Source: Cymbomonas tetramitiformis (Eukaryota > Chlorophyta > Pyramimonadophyceae > Pyramimonadales > Pyramimonadaceae). Taken from it: a DNA stretch of 64,000 nt. Positions 22,603 to 34,996 of this stretch are shown here, piece after piece. The stretch's first letter is position 1; the number at the start of each line of letters is the position of its first letter. The stretch lies in NCBI GenBank assembly GCA_001247695.2, contig LGRX02024567.1:1-64000 (forward strand), read 5' to 3'. The notes under the pieces were generated by a model. That model worked only from the letters and a program-made list of their open reading frames with translations. It did no database searches and was not told the origin of the DNA. Position numbers and translations under genes: made by a program.

Positions 22603-25600
22603 TTAGCCTTCATAGGCAGCTATAATGTCTGCTGCATTGGTCAGCTCTGTGGCTTTGACCCAGGTGTCATGCTCAGGACCGTAGCCTGCATATCGTACTA
22701 AATAGTATTTGACACCTCTAGTGAACTTATCCGAGAGTATATGTGATATCTCAAATAGTGGTTGCCCTTCTTCGGTGATCATCTGTGGCAGAGGCAAAGG
22801 TGCTTGAATCGAGTCGTTGTACAGCTCTAATCTGGAAACAGGCTGTACCGGATGAATACGGATATCAAGATTTCCGAAATCTAACTCGTATGCACGTCCA
22901 TGGCTAAGCACTTTGGAAATAGTGAACGGCCCAATATATGGCTGCTTAAAGTGTCTGCCTGCCTCTGTCAAACCAGTCCATTGAATAAACTCGGTCCGTA
23001 AAAGAACTTTCTGCCCGACTGCGAACTGCTTAGGCATGTGAGTCTTATTGAATCTGGCTTGGCTAATTTCTGCTGCTCGGAAAATGTTGTCTACCGCGTT
23101 GGCATGAACAGCCGAGTACTGGTCAAAATGATCTCGAATAGCTTCTTGTATTGGAACAGGAGCTTCTGGCGGAATAGTAATAACCAGATCATGAGGCGAG
23201 AGTGGTTGCGCCATCGAGTCGAGATAAAATGGTGAATAACCGGTTGATGCAGAAACGGTATTGTTAATTGCAAACTCCACCAGAGGCAACTTGTCCTCCC
23301 ACGAATTGGCTGAAGTATCATTGCAACAACACCTGAAAATGAAAATGCTACTAATCAGTTTGTAAACCAGAGGATGGTGAAATCAAATCATGAATCAACA
23401 ATCTGAAATTTACCTGAGGATGTCCTCAATGAAGGCATGGCTTCTCTCATTGGCAGCATTCGACTGTGGATGGTGTGACGATGTCATGGACAATCTCGTA
23501 CCAGTAGATTTCCACAGTGTTTGCCAGAATGTAGAGGTGAATCTGGTGTCTCGATCTGAGATGATGTTCCTCGGAAGACCATGGAGCTTGAAGATATGCT
23601 GCATATATATGGAAGCAGTATGCTGAGCTGTCCAGGTCATGCTGAAGGGAATGAGATGACAACGATGAGAGAATTGGCACATTACCACAAATATACTGTC
23701 GTGCCCATTAGTGGTGATAGGCAGATCAGTGATCCAATCAAGAGATACATCAAGCCATTTTGTCTTAGGCACGGAATATCGTATGTGTGCCTGACCATAA
23801 GGCTTGTGTCGCCTCGTTTTCTGGCGCTGACAAACGGGGCACTCCCGAATGTACTTGATAGCTGCCGTTGTCATTCCTGGCCAATAATACCGGCTACGCA
23901 GAAGATGAAGCATGCGATTTTTGCCTACATGACCAGAAATAGTGGCTGAGTGGCACTCATGAAGAAGAATGTGGCGAAGTTGTGTGATCTCACCGTCATC
24001 TGTGGGGACTTTAGCTGTTGGTGGAATGTACAGCTGTCTGCCATATATGGTCTTACGATAGATCAACCCCTGAATGAGCTCGAAGCTGTAGCTGCTGACT
24101 GACTGTGATGAAGTCGATGATGTCAGCTTAGCCAAAATAGTCTGTGCAAATGTGTCACGATCATATTCGGATATAATGATGTCGTGTAGCTGATGAGCTG
24201 ATGAAGAAGATATAAGAGCAATGAATGTAGGATCTGCGGATGGAATGACTTCACTGATGTCCATGTGTTGAAGACAATCAGTAAGTTCAAAAAGTGTAGA
24301 GATACGCGTGAGTGCGTCTGCAACCTTATTCTTCTCGCCAGCAATGTGCTCTATACGGAAGTTGTACTCAGAGAGCTCATCCAACCACCGTGCCTGTTTG
24401 GGGCTCAGTGTGGATTTGGTCTGGAAATAAACCAGTGGCTGATGATCTGAGCGTACAATAGTCTCAGGAGCTCCCAACAAGATGTGGCGAAAGAATCGGA
24501 AGCCTTCCACAATGGCAAATAGCTCGATCTCAGGAATAGGCCAACGTCTCTGTGTATCGGATAGAGTGACGCTGTGATAGCCACATGGCTTCATACCTTT
24601 TCCTTGATCCTGGAGTAATACTTGGCCAACGTGTGTGCCTGATCCATCGACCTCCAAAATAGATGGCAGTTTCTGATCTGGAAGCTGTAATACTGGAGCG
24701 TTACAGATGGCACTTTTGAGGTTATCAAATGCCTGCTGCTGCTCAGTTTCCCAGACAAACTCTGCATTATCTTTAAGGAGACGATTGAGAGGTTCGGCAA
24801 CTTTGGAGAACTTTGGTATGAATCTCCTAAATTGACCAACCATGCCCAAGAATGACCGAAGGGATGATTTGCCATCTTTAGCCATACGGCGTAGAGGCTG
24901 CTTTCCAACGGTAGGACCATAAGACACTGGAGGCTGAATTGCCATGACTGCTCTGATCCTGTCTTCGATGATGGATAGGCCTGCTTCAGATATGTGATGT
25001 CCGATAAAATCTATAGATTTGACGAACAACTCCACCTTGGAAGGCCTGATGAAAAACTGGTGATCTCTGCAACGCTGGAGGAACTGTCGAACATGCTTCA
25101 CATGACTGTCAAAATCTGGACTGTATACGATAGTGTCGTCCATGAATATGACAAGGAACTGGTCGATGAAGTCGAAAAATGCCCGATTTCCTACACGAAG
25201 TGCTGTTGCAGGAGCATTGGTCAATCCGAAAGGCATAACTGTCCATTCATAAGAACCGTATCTGGTGCGAATAGCAGTTTTATGTATATCATCCGGATGA
25301 ATGGGGATTTGGTGAAAGAACTGGTTGAAATCAAATCTACTGAACCATCTTGATCCCTTCAGCTGCTCTAGTAGGGTGTCATGTGGTGGTAGTGGATACG
25401 TGTCCTTGATGGTGATGTTATTCAGGGCACGATAATCACAACACATCCTCCACTTTCCCCCTGGCTTAGGAGCGAAAATGATTGGGCATCCATATGGCGA
25501 TGATGATGGACGAAGGATACCCAACTCGACATATTTGATGATTTGCCGTTTGAGTTCCTCCATCATGGGTGCTGGAATGGTGCGTACTGGCTGTGAAGGA

Positions 25601-26373
25601 GGCTTATGTCCAGGTTCGATGTCGATTCTATGATATCCACCTTCAAACCGCTCTGGCCTATGACCAGCCGGAAGATCCTCTTGGAAAACGTCTGAAAAGT
25701 CTTCTTTCACTTGATCACGTGCTGCTGTGACCTCGGGGTCTTCCATTGTGGTGTCTGAGTCTGATGCTGCAAAGACCAATTCACCATCGACCTCGGAGAG
25801 GAAAAAGAGATATGCTACGGCTTCTTCAGCCGAACCACTGGATCGAATGCGACGGAGATGTTTCCTCATAGTGGTGGCACTGACCAATTCCATTTCAGGA
25901 AGGCCATCTGAGTCTGGAGTCTGCTCAACTCTGGACAATACTGTGCGAATACTGGAGCCTGATGAATGCTTCCTAGTGATCGTCAGATTTTTGGTCTGAA
26001 AGTCAATATGTGGATTCCTCCTCTCCAACCAATCTTGACCCAGAATGACAGTGAATGGTTTCATGTCAATGATGTAGAGATCTACTGAATCCTTATACTT
26101 GCCCAGCGTGAATGTAGCATTGGGAAGATAGGATGTACAGGGTAATTGGCTTCCTCCAGCCAACCCCACTGAGAATGATGATGAATCTGATGGTGATATA
26201 CCCAGCTGAGAAGCAAATTGTCTGTCGATAAAAGATGATGTGGCTCCTGGATCAACCAAAATGTGAGTATTCTGTCCATGGACTTTCCCCTTATACAGCA
26301 ACAGCTTTTTCTGCGATTTCAGCTGTGCTGTCTGAGATTGCATCTGTGCGATGTTTTCTGTGGGATTATCCAT
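22603..26373 (-). CDS. pol: Pol polyprotein of Ty3 element 2, with an intron-like gap at 23333-23413
   Basis: Segment 1 (23410-26373) is 987 aa: retropepsin (LVDPGATSSFIDRQFA), RT (FSRFDFNQFFHQI, FMDDTIVYS), RNase H (EVDGSGTHVGQVLL) and integrase with an HHCC finger (HECHS ... CPVCQ) and catalytic Asp, Asp, Glu (WITDLP, SDRDTRF, NERSHAF). It stops right after AFIEDILR. Segment 2 (22603-23332) continues the same integrase without loss of conserved residues (SWEDKLPLVEFAINNT), then the C-terminal domain and a chromodomain (YLVRYAGYGPEHDTWV). Between them lie 81 bp with GTAAAT at one end and a T-rich tract plus CAG at the other. The pol frame is open upstream of the first ATG back to the gag stop and lies in -1, so translation probably enters by frameshift. 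Products process Gag, copy RNA to DNA and integrate it. Confidence 0.88.
23333..23413 (-). other. Candidate spliceosomal intron inside integrase
   Basis: 81 bp on the minus strand, AG/GTAAAT at the donor and TTTTCATTTTCAG/G at the acceptor. The unspliced frame stops at once (AGG TAA). Splicing joins AG to G, restores AGG and keeps the frame, giving an uninterrupted integrase alignment. The length is a multiple of three, but the stop makes it non-readable. Confidence 0.7.
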
Positions 26374-26462
26374 CTGCTGAAACTGTAGTGTCAGTCTGGA
26401 TAGGACTTCCTCTGAAATACTCTCAATCTGGCCACTTGCTTCAGTGGCATTTTCTGGCTGAT

Positions 26463-27854
26463 CTACCCTCGGGGTGCTCTCATCACCGGTACTTGTGCAG
26501 TACCCGGAGAGTTTCCCTGAGCTGGAGCTGCTGGAACTGGAGCTGCTGGATCTGAAGTTGCAACTGCTGCATTGATACTATGCTGATTTTTTAGTTCCTT
26601 GACCAGGGTGTTGATTGTGTTAATGAGTTTGTTAGACCCATATTTAGCACCCTGATTCTTCTGTGGCTGTCTCTGATTCTGAAAGGGATTCTGTGCTGGT
26701 GGCTTGCCTTTGATCTGCTTTCCATCATTGGTAGTGGTGGCCCAACAATCCTTCTCGATGTGACCTGGTCGATCACAACGATGGCAAGTCTTATTCTGAT
26801 TCTGTTTCTGTGATTGTCCTTTTCCTTTTCCTTTTCCCTTGCCTTTGCCACTTTTTCCTTTATTCCTATTCTGATTGGACTTCTGACTGTCATTCTGTTT
26901 CCAATTCTGATTTTTGGATCTGTCGTATGGCTTATTGCCACGTCCTCTGTCCTTATCCTTTTTGGCTGGCCCTCCAGATGAATGTTCCTTCTGCCCTCGA
27001 TAATGAAGAGTCTCTGATTGCTTCGAATGAACAACATAGTTCAAGTCGAGCAATATCTGTGTGGTTAGTGACCACGACATATTATTCCTTTCTGTCTCTG
27101 TCAGGAATCGTAAATGAAACTGTCTGCGAAGTTCCGGATCTACGCTGTTGACGAATCTGTCCTTTATCAACACATCTTCCAGTTCAACTGCTGCCAGTGC
27201 AGCCAGTGAAGTGAATGTGCGTAGATAATCTGAAAAAGTCTGGTTTTCCTGTTTCAGTGACATTAGGTGTTTTTTAGCCACTGATCTTTTATGGGGGTTA
27301 CCAAACTGTCTGAGGAAAATCTCTCTGATTCCTGCAAATGTGGCATCTGGTTGATTTGCCACGACCTGGAAATAGTGTCGATCATTATTCTGTATGAGGG
27401 TCAGGAAAACTGTGATCAGGTCTTTATCTGGAACTCCTGGATACGTGAATTGGAAGTATCTATCCACGGTTTCCAACCAAACCTCTGCATCCATTCCTGA
27501 TTTGTACTGATTTGGTGGTGCCATTTTCACTTTGGGAACCAAACTGGATGGAGCTGGTGCTGGTGCTGTATCTGGATCTGTGAAAATCATTGGAGGATTG
27601 TCTGCAGTATATTCTTCATCTGGTTCCTGAGGCTCGTTTTCAGGATCTCGATATCTGCTCATATCAGGCTTCATTCGGCTGATATTGTCGAAGAACCCTA
27701 TCTTGTCGTATCTGGTCTGGGTATTATCATAACCAGCATGCCATTTCGGGATCTTGAAACGACTGTATGCATCATATGAGCCTAAGATGTCAAAGAACCA
27801 TGTAGACGGATCTGCATTGATGGGTGGAATATCTGGATCTTCTGCTTCTGCCAT
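26463..27854 (-). CDS. gag: Gag polyprotein of Ty3 element 2
   Basis: 463 aa, closely similar to the Gag at 11635-13017. Acidic proline-rich N-terminus, retrotransposon Gag domain (TVDRYFQFTYPG, RQFGNPHKRS, FSDYLRTFTSLAALAA), a basic Lys/Gly/Gln-rich stretch, and a CCHC knuckle CHRCDRPGHIEKDC. It ends 90 bp before the first pol ATG. The last codons before the stop are in a GCACCCCGAGGG context that is nearly the same in element 1. Confidence 0.93.
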   Translation of the reverse strand: MAEAEDPDIPPINADPSTWFFDILGSYDAYSRFKIPKWHAGYDNTQTRYDKIGFFDNISRMKPDMSRYRDPENEPQEPDEEYTADNPPMIFTDPDTAPAPAPSSLVPKVKMAPPNQYKSGMDAEVWLETVDRYFQFTYPGVPDKDLITVFLTLIQNNDRHYFQVVANQPDATFAGIREIFLRQFGNPHKRSVAKKHLMSLKQENQTFSDYLRTFTSLAALAAVELEDVLIKDRFVNSVDPELRRQFHLRFLTETERNNMSWSLTTQILLDLNYVVHSKQSETLHYRGQKEHSSGGPAKKDKDRGRGNKPYDRSKNQNWKQNDSQKSNQNRNKGKSGKGKGKGKGKGQSQKQNQNKTCHRCDRPGHIEKDCWATTTNDGKQIKGKPPAQNPFQNQRQPQKNQGAKYGSNKLINTINTLVKELKNQHSINAAVATSDPAAPVPAAPAQGNSPGTAQVPVMRAPRG

Positions 27855-30800
27855 CTAAGAAAAACAAAACACAACACCAAAATCTCTTCAGCTAACTGAG
27901 TGTGTATAGATATATATATACCTATGTTATATATGGTATATCTGTATATTATGATGAGGTTATGCATGTACATATATCCACCTTCTTCCCCCCTCAAGGA
28001 AGTGTGTGATACAGTGGCAGTTGTCAATTGCCAATACCTCATTCAGCATGCATTCCTTATAGGAATCAGCTGTTACAGTTTTAGGGTTGCAGCCCTACAG
28101 TCCTTGGGTTGTAGCCCTGCAGTTTTTGGGTTGTTGCCCTATTTTAGGGTATAGTATTATCATGTCTATGATGATTTAGCATGATATAATAATGCCAAAA
28201 AAACGAAGTTTTACGAAATAAAACTGGCATTTTAGAGCATATATAGTTACAGTGGCCCTGTTACTCAATACAGTGTTTAGGGTGTTACTTGATATCAGTA
28301 ACCCTAATACAGGTAAAAAATAAGCAGTATGACGTTTTTGCAAAGATTTTTAAGCAAACCTGCATTTAATACCCACATAAACGTAAAATGTGTTTTAGGA
28401 GGTACGTTACACCCCTGTTACACACATTTAATTTTAGGGTTGTTACATGGCGTTACACATGCTGCATAAATCAGGGATTGATATTTGATATATAAACATT
28501 CATTTTATCAAAAAAAATCAATCCGAAATTTTCAAAATGTGTTTTACGTACAGCATTTTGAGCGATTTATTGCCATAGCAATAGCGTTACCCATATATAT
28601 TCAACACCTAATATTTTAGGGTGTCACACTGATATGACATGTGTCATTATGATTTTCTGATACCTTAATAGGTATAAAATCATAATCTTACATAAAATGG
28701 GCACACATTTTTCATTTTGAAATTAAACGTGGAGCTTTTTCACCTATTTTACAGCTTTTTTCAGCTGTCTGAAATATTGCTGTGGTGACATATTTCAGTG
28801 TAAATGTGAAATGTAAGTACAGAATCATTACAAGGAACTTCACTTTTGCATATGACATTTTTTCATAGCAAATAAGTGAGTTGTGCTGTATATCAACATT
28901 TACAGTTGACAGCATTCTGGGTTTTACTGATTTAAACCCATGCACAGCAAATGTACTTTTCTGGTTATGTATATATTAATCAACTTAAGTGGAAACAGCC
29001 ACTTTAGCGATATTTCTCAACCTATGATTTGTTTGAGCATAGGTCTGTGCTCTTAAGATTTATCAAAGTGATATATCTCATTTGGAACAAATCTGGACTT
29101 TGCTGGATACAATCACAGCAACTTCACACAACACATTTATGTGTGTGTGAATGTCCTTTACACTATTGTCAGAAATCATGTGAAAACTGATCTGTATGTT
29201 ACATGCAAATTGAGCTGATCAATTCTGAATCAACTATCATAATGCAATGTACTTGTTGTAGTTGCTCCAGCTGATATGTGAGACGAATGAACAATGCTCA
29301 GCAGTGACCAGCTGCTTATTTGAGCATTGTATAATGCCTTCGGGTCTGGAGATATTCTCCATCCAGCCCTTCAGCATGGTTTCTTATCCTGTTCCCTTAT
29401 GTATCGCCATCACTGACACTTACACGCACATGTGTTTGGAAGTGGGATCCATATTATCATACATAATATAGTTAATTTATTCACTTTGAGTCAGTGAATC
29501 TTAACATGTATGATGAATGCTTGGTGATGTGCAGTGTATGGTACTACTGATTAGTACCTAGTGTGTGTGTTCACTTTTATACACTTACAAGAAGATAAGT
29601 TCTGGATATTTCAACATTCCCAAACAGTTTATCATGCAGGATGATAATCAGCATACCATGTACTGAATGAATCTAGCATGATATATATCAGGTTAGGGGT
29701 TGTTGTAATCCTGAGATCATCTCATTCACAATAATGAGTTGCTGGTTTATTTCACATATAGTTCCGGTGAGCAATCCTTTCAGTGATCCACAATAGAACG
29801 ATATGTGGTCCGAAGAGTATCTCGACTCCACCGGGTCATAACGAGCTAATTATTGTGTTGAGATCATTGAATAGGCACCTTACACTATATGGGTTCGAAT
29901 ATAGTTAACATGCACAGCAAGTATGCTTATGTGCATGTCTGATGCATTTTGATATGATGCCATATTTTCCAGCTGCTACCGTGATCAAGCTGGTCTATAC
30001 ATAACATCTGCTAACATGATGCATGCACAACTTAGAATATTGCAGTCACTCAGTATTGAATATATACATGATGTAATGTTGCATATACTCAGATGCTGCA
30101 TGTTAAAAGCTCAAATATACATCTATTGCACACTATATTGCAGATAAGCATGAAATGCCGACAATTTGAGTATTTGTGCAGTCATCAATATGTGGTGTGT
30201 GCTGCAGTATAATCAGATGTCCGTCATGCATCCATAAAAAATATGCCTGCGAGTATTAGTTGTTTGCAGAGTATTTTGATGTGAGTATGTATATACAGTT
30301 GATCGTAGCAACATTTGACATTATCATCGTAAATTACAATCGTAGCACGCTGCAAATAATTTATGCATTAGGGCGCGCTGCTGACATATGTACGGATCAA
30401 AATCCGTCGATGATTACTATGTTGTATATCATTCTGAAAGATTTTCAAATGTGATTCATCCATGTGTGTGCATGTAATTGACATGCATGCTGTAAAATGC
30501 GAACCAATTCTGCGAGAACATGCGACTATCGCGCATGCTGCCAGCTGCGAATCAATCTATTGCGCATCGACATATATGATGGCCGTACAAAAAGCAATTT
30601 GGTACAATCACGAAAATTGTAATGCTGCGCTGATGACTTTTCGCGCAGATAACGATTCCGCTGATGATCTATGCTTCCGCGTCTTATTTGCGAACATATG
30701 TACATCTGCGAAGCATGTATGCGAGTACATCTCATCGCTGCGCGAATGTATGCCATATGCACACCTTGTCGTGCAGTATATGCGATCAGCTGTATCCTGC

Positions 30801-31016
30801 GAGTGCGTTTCTGCGAACGCGACAATTACCTCGCACACTGTCTTCGCTATTACAGCGGAATATGCGATATATCAAATATTCGATTTATTCAAGTGCGTCG
30901 CCTTATGTGATTAAGCTCCGCAACCTGTCAACACAAAATGAATGATATCTACGCGCTGCACACAATTGAGTTCTCGTGCTGTTCGTGCCTTGACGAGCTA
31001 AATTAGAATACCATTA
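27855..31016 (-). other. Long leader of element 2
   Basis: About 3.2 kb between 5' LTR and gag. It has repeated GGGTGTTAC/GTAACACCC motifs around 28230-28640 and a clear but diverged match to the element 1 leader. ORFs on the plus strand near 30462-30914 are antisense to the element and show no family content. Confidence 0.7.
31004..31014 (-). other. Primer-binding site of element 2
   Basis: Minus strand TGGTATTCTAA, three bases after the 5' LTR, same as in element 1. Confidence 0.55.
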
Positions 31017-31648
31017 TGTCAGGGCTGATATGCGAGCCCACAAATATTATACAGTATATCAAATAAACACTGTGCTGTTGAACGACACACACAAGTGTAA
31101 CAGTATAGCGGGTTGTGAGTTGCAGTCTCCGTAGAAGATCTGCTGAAGCACAACGCTTCCTCACTTTTATACCTACGTCACCCATCATCTTAGATGGTAC
31201 CACCATTGGGTTGTGAACCCGAAACGTAGGTTGAACGACCAGCATGGTAATAACGACTAGTTCGTTCATGCTGCACATGCGAGTTCCGCGCATGCTGAAA
31301 GCTAAAGATGGTTCTTGGTTTGTTTCCAAGATGTATCTTTGCTTTGCCATCTTCGAGTTCGACATACGAACTCTCGATGACAGGGATGCCTGATGATATG
31401 ACATAATCATCTGGCGACATGTACAGTTATCGTCGACCGTACTGACGACTGTCATAAATGTATGACGCGACTCGACCTGTACAGTCATGATCGACCATAC
31501 TGTCGACTGTCATAATAATATATGACACGACCGACTGTCATAATAATATATGACATGACATGACATGACATGACATGGTATGACATGTATGACAGGTGTG
31601 ACACGTATGACATGTATGACACATATGTCATCGGTCATAACCCTGACA
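31017..31648 (-). repeat. 5' LTR of element 2
   Basis: 632 bp, TGTCAGGGCTGAT ... CCCTGACA on the plus strand, about 99 percent like the 3' LTR. One extra ATGAC repeat accounts for the length difference. Confidence 0.92.
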
Positions 31649-31706
31649 GCTTCGCTCGTCAAGCTAGCAAGTCAACGGCGTAGTTACGTTCTTACGTACC
31701 GCTATT

Positions 31707-31920
31707 TGCTGGATTTGACACTGTGACACTCAAAACTGTCACATGTCACTTCCTATGGTAGGCTGGGTGACCGTCACCAGTAGACGGGAAACACCCGTTA
31801 GGTATTTATGTATGTCTCTCTTTTATCTATCACTCTTTTACCGTTCTGATTCCGTAACCCTTAACTCAGGGTTTATCTCGCCGGTTAGATATATATTACC
31901 GCCGAACTATATATCTGCCA
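31707..31920 (+). repeat. 5' LTR of element A
   Basis: 214 bp, starts TGCTGGATTTGACACTGTG and ends ATATATCTGCCA. After it comes AGTTTGGCCCCACTTGCGC, a degenerate form of the primer site seen in B, C and D. Confidence 0.8.
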
Positions 31921-32755
31921 AGTTTGGCCCCACTTGCGCTTTATTTAGCCACTGCGAGATTGCCACCATGAGTGGCTAAGCTCGGACGCCTGGGATGGAG
32001 TGAGGCGCTTCGCGCGTGAGAGTGCCGGCAGTCACGGGTATGGCCTAAATTTTATGGGTTGATTTACGGCACGCCGCACCGGTTGGAGGACGATTTTCTT
32101 ACGGGGCTTAACACTTAAAGGGCGAATTCAGATTTTGCAGTATAGGATCAGTATGAGCGCGGAAAGTGCCATAACTTCTACGTTAGTCACCTACTTGAGA
32201 TGTATGAAGTATTGGTATCCATATTTGTGAGTTGAGCAAGGTCCCCCAACCCCGTAAAGGCCACCAAACTCAATATATTGAGCAAAAAACTTATCGGAAA
32301 GTGCAGGGGTATGCGTGCCCCATACTAAAGGGTAGGGAGGAATGCGTGCATGCACTCCAACCTAGCGGCATACATGTATGCTCGCGTGCTCTAGGTGTAA
32401 GCCGTGATGTGAAGTAGATAGTTGCGTGTGTGCTTTGTTAGGCACGCGAAGTAGGGGCACGAATGGATAAGTAGAACGCGAGATATGCCCCAAAACGTAT
32501 GCGACACCAACCTGAAAACAGTATCAGTATGAGCAGTATATCAATTCGCCCTTTAAGTGTTAACGTTGGACTGGTTTACGTTTTCTGGTTGGATCCCACA
32601 CCGTTGCGTATTGGCCGCCGCTACCACACGACTTCCCGGGATTATTTGATCTCTCACGGCTGCCGTATCGGCGACCCGCGCGTTTCTTGGCCGCCCGAAA
32701 CTGCCGCACATCTCACGTTTCATTGCCTCACTCCGCCCTTTCAATCCTTCTCACT
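31921..32755 (+). other. Leader of element A
   Basis: About 0.8 kb between LTR and gag ATG. Two copies of an AGTATGAGC / GGGCGAATT block (near 32113-32156 and 32520-32560) lie in inverted or rearranged order. No gene supported. Confidence 0.5.
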
Positions 32756-34561
32756 ATGGTTGCTTCTACTCGAGCCACCGCTAGCATGGCGAATCGCCGA
32801 CGCGCACTATCCACGATTTTTGATTCAGCAGCTGCGAGACACGCCAACACTCCAGCCACGCCGCCGGCAGCTCAGCCGGCTGCCAATTCAGCAGGTGCTG
32901 CGTTCCTAGCCTCGATGCGTACACTTCAACGGGAACACTTCGACATGAATGTCTCCAAGTCCGTTCATCAGAAGTTATTCGAGGACAAGAACGGGCGATT
33001 TTCAGGGACTGAGTGCCACGCGTCCGCACTCTTCGCCAGGATGGTCTCTGCGCTGCAGACGGCATTTGTCACGGAGGACATTGGTTTTGCACCCCTTTTC
33101 CTGCTGGACGATGCTACCCTTCCCGTCCGCGTGGAGGCCAACGGCTTGTTGTTCTCCGCGCTTGAGCTCATGGTTGACCCCACGTCACCCGCAGCTGACT
33201 GGATGGACTCCTCACACAGGCTCCGCCTTCCCGAGCGACGGTAAGCGGGTACTGCTTGAGTTTGCCCGCCGCATGATCCCGGCGGGTGACCCCTTTCAGG
33301 GTCAAGCGGACATGTTGGGCATCCGCATCTCTGCGGGCGTGGACCCGCATGACAAAATCGGCGACTTCAACGCCGCTCTGAAGGCTGCGAGGACGCGGGC
33401 AACACTCCAAGATGAGGACGTGAAGGCGCTGTTCATCAAGTCCCTCGACACCGTCTTCTACCAGCCGGTGGTGTCACGGTTGCTTCTCCACGATCAACGA
33501 GCCGCTCACGACCTCCTCACGATTCAACAATGGGTGCGTGAATGCTACTCCGAGCACGTGCGGGCGGGCACCGCCACGGCGTCCGCACACCGCTACTCTC
33601 ACGGCACGCATTTCATGGAGGGGGCCGCCGATGACTCCGGTGGACCCGGCGAGCTCGCGGACTTGAGGACGATGGTCCTCGACTTGAAGCGTCAATTGGC
33701 CGCATTCCTCGACACCGCCGAGTCCGAGCCGTCCCCACGGGGATTTACCCCTCGCGCGGACAAGCCGGACCGCCGCGTCAAGACCCGCTTCGCGGCCTCG
33801 CCCCTCCCCAAAGGGGGGAATTGGTCTCAATCCGTCTCAAGGAAGGTGGCCTTCCACCGAGACACCGGTGCGACCATCCCGTACTGCCAAAATCAGGTGT
33901 GCGCTAAGGGGAAAGCGCGGCATTGGCATCGGGACTGCCCGAACGGGGGCAGGACCGGACTCTCGGCCTACGCCTTCGCCGAGGAGGCCGAGAACTCCGT
34001 GCTGGCCGCGAAGTTCCAACACGCCATCGACCACGGCGACCCCGTGGAATTCGACGCCCTTTGTATGCTTGCGGGCGGGAAGCCGGAGGTCTTCACCGAT
34101 CTTTCCGCGTGCTCGTTCTGCGAGGAGGACGGTGAGGTCCTCGTGTCCGCCGTCACCGAGTTCTCTGAGATGGCGCGCACGGCTGGGGCTTCGACGTTCA
34201 ACATCAACACCTTCACTGCCGACTTGCCGGTGGTGTCGGAGCGGACCGCACACTCCCCACCCGCGTCGGTTGAATCCGAGGAGGAATGGACCGGTCCGCC
34301 GAACCCCTTCTGCCCTCCCGTCACCCGCACATTTGCCGATTTCATTGAGAGCACGGGGGTTGCACGGGGGCGCCCGACGAGCCGGCCGCGAGCATGAACT
34401 TGCTCTCCGCGGTTGAGGCACCGGAGCGCGTGAAGGACTACCAGCCCGCGACCTACGCCACGAGCGACGATGATGACGAGGATGCCTCGGTGGCACCGCC
34501 GCGGCCACGGTACGGCTGTGGGAACGCCATTCCGGGCTTCGGGAGGTCTCTTCTCACTTCA

Positions 34562-34804
34562 TGCGAGAAAGACAGATCCGCTGTCCGGCTAAGCTCGCTG
34601 AGAATCAAACTGATAATCACATAAACAGTGTCTGGCCGAGGCTTTATGCTCTCGGAAACCCAGACAGTGAAACAAGACTGTACTACTGTACTGTACTACT
34701 GTACAGTACAGTGCTAGGATGTCACGGACACGATACGGAAGCAGGGTCAAGGCTAGGGGCTAGTCAGAGCCCATAATAACTAAGCCTAAACCCGAAGTCC
34801 AGCA
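34562..34804 (-). repeat. 3' LTR of element C
   Basis: 243 bp. Contains a palindromic cluster ACTGTACTACTGTACAGTAC near 34688-34708. Partner 37634-37875. Confidence 0.92.
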
Positions 34805-34996
34805 CACCACCCGTGGGTGTGACTACCTAGCAAAGCAGGTACAGCATAATACTGTACAGCCACGAGATAATAAACAAACACCTAACATTCACTTCGGTGG
34901 AAACCGATCACTTCTAGCTGGGTGCCGGGGTCTTGACCCGGTCATCCCACTAATGGGCTAAAGCTAATCAAGCTGCCAGGATAATTGCTAGGAAAC

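Larger units (their letters stand above)
20928..31648 (-). mobile_element. Near-complete chromodomain Ty3 LTR retrotransposon (element 2)
   Basis: 10.7 kb. LTRs lie at 20928-21554 (3') and 31017-31648 (5'). The primer site is at 31004-31014 and the polypurine tract at about 21557-21568. Flanking pentamers are GCTTA (20923-20927) and GCTTC (31649-31653), a target duplication with one mismatch. It codes for Gag, then protease, RT, RNase H, integrase and chromodomain. The LTRs differ at about seven positions plus repeat-number changes, so it is fairly young. Pol is open apart from an 81-bp intron-like sequence in integrase. It is the best autonomous partner for element 1. Confidence 0.93.

Noticed and set aside
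26290..26330. Loss of protease activity because the active site reads Asp-Pro-Gly instead of Asp-Ser/Thr-Gly
   Set aside because: Both copies here have it, and Asp-Pro-Gly-Ala variants are, to my knowledge, seen in plant Ty3 proteases; not evidence of inactivation.
30462..30914. 150-aa plus-strand ORF in the leader of element 2
   Set aside because: Antisense to the element and lacking any family content.
20923..31653. Perfect target duplication for element 2
   Set aside because: Flanks are GCTTA and GCTTC, one mismatch, so I treat it as likely but not perfect.
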